From positions 1 through 28,139 of the forward strand of contig JBEKDJ010000041.1 in NCBI GenBank assembly GCA_050014415.1: DNA of 28,139 bases. The letters run 5' to 3'. The stretch comes from JBEKDJ01 sp050014415 (GTDB lineage: Bacteria > Desulfobacterota > BSN033 > UBA1163). The first letter of the stretch is position 1. Every line of letters starts with the position of its first letter. The translations under genes were made by a program, and so were the position numbers. The notes below the pieces were generated by a model. That model had not been told where the DNA came from, searched no databases, and was given only the letters and a program-made list of their open reading frames with translations. Shown piece after piece: positions 22,630 to 28,139 of the stretch.

Positions 22630-24192
22630 TCAGAAGAAGTAAACCAATGTTGTGGCGACGCAATACGGAGTCCTGGGTTTGGCGTTCTCGAATGTTCCAG
22701 GAACATTTTGTTCCAGGGCTTTTCCAGCAAAGAGAAGGCCGCCCTCAACAGTCAAGTGGAGATTCTTGTAAATCATGATGTTGTTGATGAGATCGAACTC
22801 CCAACCGATGGTATTGTCATTTCGCGGATTTCCATCGGCATCTACTGCATTCCCAAGGGTGTTTCCGTGCTTGGTGGTATCTCCTATATACAATCCTTGG
22901 AGAGTGGTTTTGAACGAGGGTGTTGTCTGGTAACTGGCGAAGAGCTTGGCAATCCAGGTCCCGCCAAAGGAACCTCTGTGCAATTGGCTTCCAAAGGTAA
23001 AATCAGGTATGTAACCCAAAGGTATGCCGATCAGTGTGCTGAAGTCGCCACCGAGGAACAAACTCTCTGCCCATGGGACAAATCCTTCAGAGCTCGGTGG
23101 GTTCATAAAGGTTCCCACTTTGGTGGCAGGAGCTCCCCCATTAAGGGCAGCCTCCCCCGGGAAACCCATTTCACCTGTCTTCCTCAGGTCGGCACCCGAG
23201 GAATATAGCCCGAGGCCCCCGAAGGTAAACTTCTCCATGGGAACGTTAAATTTGACTTGGCCTACCCAGCCACGGTACTTGACATCCGGGTTACCAGCAA
23301 GGGGAGAGTTGTCATATGCCTTAACCTTCCCAAAGTCATAAATGAAGTCGAAGTTGTAATTCACAGGACCGGCCTTCCCATCTGAGTAAAGTCCCCACCA
23401 AAAGATGTCGGCCTTCATATCCGGACTGACACCGTAAGGAATTTGTAGATCCGTTACAGGATATTGTTTCATTTTGTCGTAAACCAAAAAGGTGCCAACG
23501 CTGATGTTACCAAAATTGGCTTTGAGATCCCCGGCATACATCGTGGAGTCGTTCGAAGCCGCTTCCTTTGGATCAGCCATTTTTCCCCACATGAACGCAA
23601 ACGATGCAGGGTCGGCTTTGACAGTATATGTTATACCAAAGCCGGGGGTACTTATGAAAAACGTTGGCCGAATGCCAAATGTTTGAACACCTGCCCTGAT
23701 GTTCATTGGTGCAGGTATGCCGAAATAGGGGACCGCGAAGTCGATATAGTAGTTCACGATCCTAAATTCAGGGCCCTTAAACCCCCAGATGCCTGTGTCG
23801 AAGGAAGCCTGCTCTGGTGCTCTAGTGACAACAGGACCATCAAATGCCATGCCCGATCGAGCGTTGATCATTTCGAACAGGAACGTACCCGTTATCTCTT
23901 TTCCAGTGGAAAAATCAAACCTGAGTGAGCCATAGGACTCAGAAAAGGATTGGGGGCGATTCCACATGCCGCTGTCAGCAGCATTGGTCCCATTCGGAGG
24001 CAAATTGGCTGCGAAGGGTTGTCCTCCCCATGGGGTCCAGACCCCGCCGGGGACACCATCTGTGACATTTCGCTCCCAGATGAATCCTGTAGCTATCATA
24101 CCCGATGCCTTGAATTCGATCTGGGCATAGGCCGTGGCGCTAAAAACCATGACCAGTAATGCAAACAGACCTAGAACAGTAAACTTTTTCAT
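22630..24192 (-). CDS. outer-membrane beta-barrel porin
   Basis: A 520-residue protein with a typical signal peptide (MKKFTVLGLFALLVMVFSAT, then AYA before the mature start at about 24). The body is rich in alternating aromatic, Gly and Asp/Asn residues, with many short amphipathic strands such as MNIRAGVQTFGIRP and HLTVEGGLLFAG. It ends in LVYFF, an aromatic C-terminus as used for barrel insertion. It is probably a general or substrate-selective porin like those that are abundant in Desulfobacterota; the family is not resolved further. AAGAGGAGG lies before the ATG. A strong promoter about 160 bases upstream and a strong terminator suggest high, single-gene expression. Confidence 0.85.
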   Translation of the reverse strand: MKKFTVLGLFALLVMVFSATAYAQIEFKASGMIATGFIWERNVTDGVPGGVWTPWGGQPFAANLPPNGTNAADSGMWNRPQSFSESYGSLRFDFSTGKEITGTFLFEMINARSGMAFDGPVVTRAPEQASFDTGIWGFKGPEFRIVNYYIDFAVPYFGIPAPMNIRAGVQTFGIRPTFFISTPGFGITYTVKADPASFAFMWGKMADPKEAASNDSTMYAGDLKANFGNISVGTFLVYDKMKQYPVTDLQIPYGVSPDMKADIFWWGLYSDGKAGPVNYNFDFIYDFGKVKAYDNSPLAGNPDVKYRGWVGQVKFNVPMEKFTFGGLGLYSSGADLRKTGEMGFPGEAALNGGAPATKVGTFMNPPSSEGFVPWAESLFLGGDFSTLIGIPLGYIPDFTFGSQLHRGSFGGTWIAKLFASYQTTPSFKTTLQGLYIGDTTKHGNTLGNAVDADGNPRNDNTIGWEFDLINNIMIYKNLHLTVEGGLLFAGKALEQNVPGTFENAKPRTPYCVATTLVYFF

Positions 24193-24349
24193 CTCTTTTC
24201 CTCCTCTTAGATTTAGTGTCTTGTGAGTCGTGTTTCGTGATGCTTAAGCCCACTAACAGAATTCACTTCACTACACCTCCTGAAATCTTCACCTCCTTTC
24301 TCCCTTCAGTTTGTGAAGAAAGAACGCAACAAGATTAGAATTTCCTAAT
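24193..24349 (-). other. long 5' leader of the porin gene
   Basis: About 150 bases lie between the predicted transcription start and the ATG. The palindrome TAGAATTtcctAATTCTA (24336-24353) spans the -10 region and transcription start and could be an operator. CACCTCCTTTCTCCC near 24290-24304 gives a second Shine-Dalgarno-like GGAGG on the minus strand without a following gene. No riboswitch fold was recognised. Confidence 0.4.
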
Positions 24350-24378
24350 TCTATACCATTCTCTAGATAGGTTGTCAA
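24350..24378 (-). promoter_or_regulatory. strong sigma-70 promoter of the porin gene
   Basis: On the minus strand, TTGACA (complement of 24373-24378) is followed by a 17-base spacer and TATAGA (complement of 24350-24355), continuing as TATAGAATT. This is the best promoter match in the window. Confidence 0.75.
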
Positions 24379-24797
24379 GCATTTTTTTGAGTCGAAATGA
24401 AAAACTCGGAGGTGTTTGAAACTTAAGGCAAAATGCCTTCGCAGCAGAGCATGTTAACCAATGCCCCCAAAAAACCTTTGAGATCTTCCCTTGGGGAATT
24501 GATTGGCAGAAGGGGAGTCCTTGGAATAGTCGGAGAATTTCATAGTCACTCTACCCTTTGGACCTTTGATTAAATCGTGTAAAGTCAGTGCTCCAAGGGT
24601 ATTTCCGACAGCTTATCCCTCACCGACTCAACTCCGTTGTTCCATCTATGGCCGTTGAGTAACTTTGGAAGACTGAGCCAGCTTGACGATGCCGCAATGG
24701 CTGTGTTAGAAACGACGTGTTGCCAGGTTTTACCGAAACTGCTTAAGACTTATATAGAGGAAAACGCTAACGAATAGACAGGAGGAATCAAAGGAAG
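24379..24797. other. intergenic stretch before the SDR gene
   Basis: This is the divergent gap between the porin promoter and the SDR gene. No gene, terminator or clear promoter for the SDR gene was identified. Short inverted repeats (ACTCAAC near 24628 and GTTGAGT near 24653) are present, with no assigned role. Confidence 0.4.
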
Positions 24798-25790
24798 ATG
24801 GGCGAGAGATTAGCAGGCAAAGTGGCTGTGGTGACCGGGTCGGGACAAGGCATCGGGAGAGCCATCGCCATCGGCATGGCCAAAGAAGGTGCCAAGGTGG
24901 TGACGAACAATCGCCGCCGCGGTTCCACCGGCAATGCGATTTTGGACGATTCTCTGGTGAAATCGCTTGACCAGAAGAGAAAAGAATGGCTGCAGAAGCA
25001 GGCAGAAGATTCAACCGGGGACGCTGAAACTACCGCCCAGGCGATCAGAGAACTGGGTGGCGAGGCTCTCCCCTTCTTTGGCGATATCTCCGATTTCAAG
25101 GTAGCCGGCAAGATGATACAGGCAGCCGTTGACCGCTTTGGCAGGATCGATATCCTGGTGAACGTTGCCGGGACTTTCGGGTTCGGCGCAATCTGGGAAA
25201 TTACGGAAGAGACCTGGGACCGTGTGACTTCAACCAAGCCCAAGGGTTATTTCAACACCATTCGCCATGCTGTCCCCCACATGATGAAGCAGAAGTGGGG
25301 GCGAATACTCAACTGCACATCAAGAGCTTTTCTCGGAGACGTTCTTAAACATGCAGAATACTGTACCGCCAATGCCGGGGTCGTCGGCCTGACCAAGGCT
25401 GTTGCAATAGAGCTGTATCCGTATGGCATCACCTGCAATGCCTTCTCGCCCTTTGCGAGAACACGAGCCGCTTTTGAACTGGACGCCTACGACATGGCCG
25501 TAGGCGAAAAAGAAAGCCCCTGGATCGACAGGAAGTTCTCTTTCCCGATGGATCAGGCGCCAGGTCCCGAGCGAGTGGTTCCATTTCTCATCTACCTGGC
25601 TACTGACGCCGCTGCTAAAATCAGCGGTTCGGTTTTCAACGTTGGGGGAAATGGCGTCGGTCTATACTCAGAACCGGAAATAGCGAGGAACCTGGTCAAG
25701 GTTGGCGGTCCGTGGACAGTGGATGAATTGCTGCAAGAAGCGCCCCGAGGATTGTTCATGGGGTACCGGAGTCCAGCCGAGATGGATTAG
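24798..25790 (+). CDS. short-chain dehydrogenase (MFE-2-like 3-hydroxyacyl-CoA dehydrogenase type) with altered active site
   Basis: A 330-residue SDR protein. The NAD(P)-binding motif TGSGQGIG (13-20), the NVAG block (122-125) and Ser175 are present, and the order of blocks matches the dehydrogenase domain of the peroxisomal multifunctional enzyme type 2 family, including WGRILN and EYCTANAGVVGLTKA. An insertion at about 40-78 (charged, Lys/Gln-rich) lengthens the region after the second strand. The catalytic motif is Y188-C-T-A-N192: the usual Lys of YxxxK is Asn. The enzyme may therefore be impaired, or use another residue or reaction. GGAGG and AAAGGAAG precede the ATG. It stands alone; the nearby thiolase and CoA-transferase suggest acyl-CoA metabolism. 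The converging gap to 25926 has a CCCTC/GAGGG hairpin (25845-25861) without a U-tract. Confidence 0.85.
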   Translation: MGERLAGKVAVVTGSGQGIGRAIAIGMAKEGAKVVTNNRRRGSTGNAILDDSLVKSLDQKRKEWLQKQAEDSTGDAETTAQAIRELGGEALPFFGDISDFKVAGKMIQAAVDRFGRIDILVNVAGTFGFGAIWEITEETWDRVTSTKPKGYFNTIRHAVPHMMKQKWGRILNCTSRAFLGDVLKHAEYCTANAGVVGLTKAVAIELYPYGITCNAFSPFARTRAAFELDAYDMAVGEKESPWIDRKFSFPMDQAPGPERVVPFLIYLATDAAAKISGSVFNVGGNGVGLYSEPEIARNLVKVGGPWTVDELLQEAPRGLFMGYRSPAEMD

Positions 25791-25925
25791 ATCCAAAATG
25801 ATATGTGTTTAAGCGGGATTGCGGTACAGTGTTTCACCTTTATTCCCTCGAATTGAGAGGGTAAGGCGCGCGTCCCTCCATCCGGTGCATCGGGATAGAA
25901 GAAAAATGGGCACGCGACAAAGCGG

Positions 25926-27527
25926 TTAGGAGAGCTTGAAGAAAAGGAGGTTGCTCGTGCCTTTTCTAGTCACGATGCCGCCAGGGTCGATCACGGCAAC
26001 CACCAATTCTTCCTCGCCGTCATTGTCAATGTCTTTTATCTGGAAGTCGGAGATATAGCCGGTGATCTCTTTAGTCTTCCAATTTGTGGTTAATGTCCCT
26101 TCCTCCCAGACCAAGCTATCAATCTCCCCTTTCTCAAACCTTTTCGTTCTTTTGAAGACGCTCATCAGCGAGGAGGAGATATTTCTGTTAACAATCACCT
26201 CATTCAATCCATCTCCATGGAGGTCTCTTATAAGAATCCTTGGCAGAATATACGTTCTCCAATCGGAGCTGATTCTCTGATGGCTGCCAAGCTCCAAGTT
26301 CCTTTTGTAATCGCTATCGTAGGAATTGTCTGTTCCTCCATACTCCTCTCCGCTGGTCCAGAGAGGTTTTCCATCCAAGGCGACCAATCTCAATCGATCA
26401 GAGTTATCTAGCACCAGAAGGTCTAATGCCTCTTTGCCTCGGATATTTGTCAGAGCGATGCCAAAAATCTTTGTTTTTTTCGGGAAGGGCATTTTAGGTC
26501 CCTTTTCAAAAGATTCTTTCTGCCAGACAAATTTATAGATTGGGCCGTCAAGTACGCCCTCAGAATCTATCCTTTGCCCTATCAAGATCGGCCCCTCTTT
26601 TGGATGTTCCAACACCCGAAAAAACCAGCCTGCCTTTTCAGTGATCTTCCTAAATTTTCCCTTATCATATTCTAAAATGGAGGATTGGAGATTCTCTCCT
26701 ACAACGGAGGTAACGATAATTTCAGCGAGTCCGTTCCGGTTCACGTCAGCAACATCAAGGGTGAGGAATTTGTTTTGGTTCCCGGTCTCGACTTTCTGAA
26801 GAAGACTCATCTTATTTCCATCGTATCTAAAGATATAGAGGTTATTGTCATCCATGACCACCACCTCGTTCTTCTTATCTCCATACAGATCACCGATTCC
26901 AAGGCCTTTGATTTCGAAGTCAAAAGTCTGGCTTCTTTTGAAGCCCAGACCCCCAGAACGTATCCTTCCCACACCCCTTTCTGGCTGCACGAGATAGGGA
27001 TGTTTGGATTCACCAGGACGGCCTGCCATGGCACGACGACCCAGGATTTTATATCCGATATCCTGCGCAAAATCCCCAATCTTCACCATCACATCCTCAA
27101 TGCCTTTGTGTTGTGTGTAAACGCTGAGGGGAGATTTATCTTCAGTGATGCTGATGAGCCGGGCATCCAGACTGATATAGCTGCCGATCTTGGTAAGACT
27201 TCCGAGGACGATATAGTCTGCTGTCACCCTTGTTCCAATCTTTGTGGCGACTGCCTCATCGAGACGCATGGGTCTCTCTTCGTAGAGGGCTCGTTCTACA
27301 GTGGATTGGTCGATGACCTCAATCCTCCCTTCCACGGTGATTCGGGATGCCAAGATGTCATAGATGCCTTCCCGTAAGTAATCGAGGTTCTCGTCACTGT
27401 GAATGAGGAAAGGAAGGATGGCCACTCTGTAAACCTTTTCTGGCTCTCTGGTCTGGGCAGCTGAAGGAGAGGGGAGGTTCAAAACAAAGATGAGGCATAA
27501 AAGTAACATAACCCACTTAGTCTTCAT
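25926..27527 (-). CDS. secreted CsgG-like domain plus FG-GAP/VCBS repeat protein
   Basis: A 533-residue exported protein with a signal peptide ending near PSAAQ (about 24). Residues 32-165 form a CsgG/TolB-like domain: YRVAILPFLIHSDENLDYL, RIEVIDQSTVERAL, ADYIVLGSLTKIG, and a helical end. The remainder is a beta-propeller-like set of FG-GAP repeats, seen as GDLYGDKKNEVVV (212-224), DVADVNRNGLAEIIV (258-272), DLHGDGLNEVIV (435-446) and DIDNDGEEELVV (499-510), with D-x-D/N-x-D/N-G calcium-type loops. It probably acts in the periplasm or on the cell surface. The partner is unknown. It shares the CsgG-type fold with the lipoprotein at 21336-22433 on the other side of the porin. No sharp promoter was seen before 27527. 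Confidence 0.85.
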   Translation of the reverse strand: MKTKWVMLLLCLIFVLNLPSPSAAQTREPEKVYRVAILPFLIHSDENLDYLREGIYDILASRITVEGRIEVIDQSTVERALYEERPMRLDEAVATKIGTRVTADYIVLGSLTKIGSYISLDARLISITEDKSPLSVYTQHKGIEDVMVKIGDFAQDIGYKILGRRAMAGRPGESKHPYLVQPERGVGRIRSGGLGFKRSQTFDFEIKGLGIGDLYGDKKNEVVVMDDNNLYIFRYDGNKMSLLQKVETGNQNKFLTLDVADVNRNGLAEIIVTSVVGENLQSSILEYDKGKFRKITEKAGWFFRVLEHPKEGPILIGQRIDSEGVLDGPIYKFVWQKESFEKGPKMPFPKKTKIFGIALTNIRGKEALDLLVLDNSDRLRLVALDGKPLWTSGEEYGGTDNSYDSDYKRNLELGSHQRISSDWRTYILPRILIRDLHGDGLNEVIVNRNISSSLMSVFKRTKRFEKGEIDSLVWEEGTLTTNWKTKEITGYISDFQIKDIDNDGEEELVVAVIDPGGIVTRKGTSNLLFFKLS

Positions 27528-27977
27528 TCAAATCCCTTTCGTATAAGTATTAGTTTGCTATCGTCTGGAAGACGCAATAACGATATCATGGTTTATTTGT
27601 TGAGATTTGTCAAATAGGATTCGGGGATTTCTGAAAAAGTCGAGAGATCTCTGTCATTAAGATAGCCTGGAGTATTTTTTCCAGAGCTCTCTTCTGGCCT
27701 GCAAGGCGAGCAGAAGAGTGGATGCAAAGAGTCTTCTTGGTTTTATCTACATTGAGTACCCGATCGCTGGATCTTTCTTTTCTCCTTCCGAGATGGCGAA
27801 ACACCCTTACGCTTGGGCGAAGACTTTAGTTTGGTCGTTTTGCAACGGAAAGAGATCTGTGGGTCAAGGATTCGAGTCTCGCCAGAGGCGAGACTCGAAT
27901 CCTTGACCCTTTAACCGATCCCGACTTGTTGGGATGGGGACGGCACTTGAGTTAGGGATGAGGTGGATGATGGTAAA
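27528..27977. other. intergenic stretch with palindromes
   Basis: No gene is supported between the FG-GAP protein gene and the thiolase end. Besides the long hairpin at 27861-27909 there is a small one, ATCCCGAcTTGTTGGGAT-like, at 27918-27935. Frames of about 62-64 codons here (for example 27610-27804 minus) show no family pattern, and one runs through the hairpin. Confidence 0.4.
27861..27909. repeat. perfect 23-bp inverted repeat with 3-base loop
   Basis: GGGTCAAGGATTCGAGTCTC (27861-27880) and the following GCC are matched base for base by 27887-27909, with AGA as the loop. The 23-bp perfect stem has no U-tract on either strand. It lies 68 bases after the thiolase stop. It could be a mobile-element end, a fold-back mRNA terminus or a repeat of unknown kind. 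Confidence 0.85.
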
Positions 27978-28139
27978 TCAGCTTATCTTAAATACCATGG
28001 CTGCTCCAGTATCACCAGCAGCACAGCCAGCCCAAAGGCCATAACCTCCGCCCAGCATGACCATCTCTTCTATCAATTCAGCAATAATCCTTCCTGCGGT
28101 AGGCGCCTGGGGATGACCGTAGATCATTGAATTTCCGTA
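27978..28139 (-). CDS. thiolase-family protein, C-terminal end (cut by the window)
   Basis: The last 53 codons of a minus-strand gene that begins beyond the right edge. YGHPQAPTAGRIIAEL corresponds to the thiolase GHPxGxxGxR block with its catalytic His, and GCAAGDTGAAMVF to the C-x-G-G-x-G block with its catalytic Cys. The thiolase's GHPLG is changed to GHPQA and CxGGG to CAAGD, so it is a divergent member. It would make or cleave a 3-ketoacyl-CoA. The TGA stop is at 27978-27980. Confidence 0.75.
   Translation of the reverse strand, partial: YGNSMIYGHPQAPTAGRIIAELIEEMVMLGGGYGLWAGCAAGDTGAAMVFKIS

Noticed and set aside
27718..27906. 62-codon plus-strand frame ending in RQRRDSNP
   Set aside because: Its end is the translation of the hairpin repeat, and there is no family pattern before it.
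27861..27909. tRNA gene suggested by T-arm-like GATTCGAGTC
   Set aside because: The sequence is a plain long hairpin; there is no D-arm, anticodon arm or acceptor pairing.

Overview
The window suggests a Gram-negative, strictly anaerobic bacterium with moderate G+C, most likely a member of the Desulfobacterota (Deltaproteobacteria). This is inferred from gene content: three aldehyde:ferredoxin oxidoreductase (AOR) family genes each paired with a four-cluster ferredoxin, a corrinoid-type methyltransferase with a reductive activator, CoA-ester enzymes, an outer-membrane porin and CsgG-like surface proteins. No rRNA, tRNA, CRISPR or transposase gene was seen.

Layout. Positions 1-4560: a fused two-domain family III CoA-transferase (minus strand) and a truncated, repeat-interrupted Tm-1-like/UPF0261 gene (plus). 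Positions 4566-8625: a minus-strand operon, in transcription order four-cluster ferredoxin, short AOR, NarI/DsrM-like cytochrome b, Rieske protein, small two-helix membrane protein. Positions 8857-11603: a second minus-strand operon of zinc-ribbon protein, full-length AOR and ferredoxin, ending at a clear intrinsic terminator. Positions 11971-14475: an atypical B12/radical SAM protein (minus) and an IclR-type regulator (plus). Positions 14582-17456: a third minus-strand operon of ferredoxin, divergent AOR and DmsC-like membrane anchor. Positions 17978-20811: an ASKHA-type corrinoid activator and a pterin-dependent methyltransferase. Positions 21336-27527: a CsgG-like lipoprotein, a porin, an SDR dehydrogenase (plus) and a CsgG/FG-GAP protein. 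At the right edge lies the C-terminal end of a thiolase.

How the genes may work together. Each AOR has its own HycB/AorA-like electron carrier, but the modules differ in electron exit: cytochrome b plus Rieske, no membrane subunit, or a DmsC-like quinone anchor. A palindrome, GTTCA-N6-TGAAC (best form GTTCACTATAGTGAAC), occurs at five places: two at the promoter of the second AOR operon, two flanking the promoter of the third, and one between the promoter and start codon of the IclR gene. This points to a local regulon in which the IclR protein controls two AOR operons and itself. The first AOR operon has no such site. The likely theme is oxidation or reduction of aldehydes, organic acids or CoA esters coupled to the quinone pool; the substrates cannot be read from the sequence.

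The central proposal is that this is a set of diversified AOR-ferredoxin membrane redox modules under one IclR switch. Decay is also visible: a UPF0261 gene missing its N-terminus and broken by a palindromic repeat, and a repeat that overwrites the C-terminus of the first AOR.
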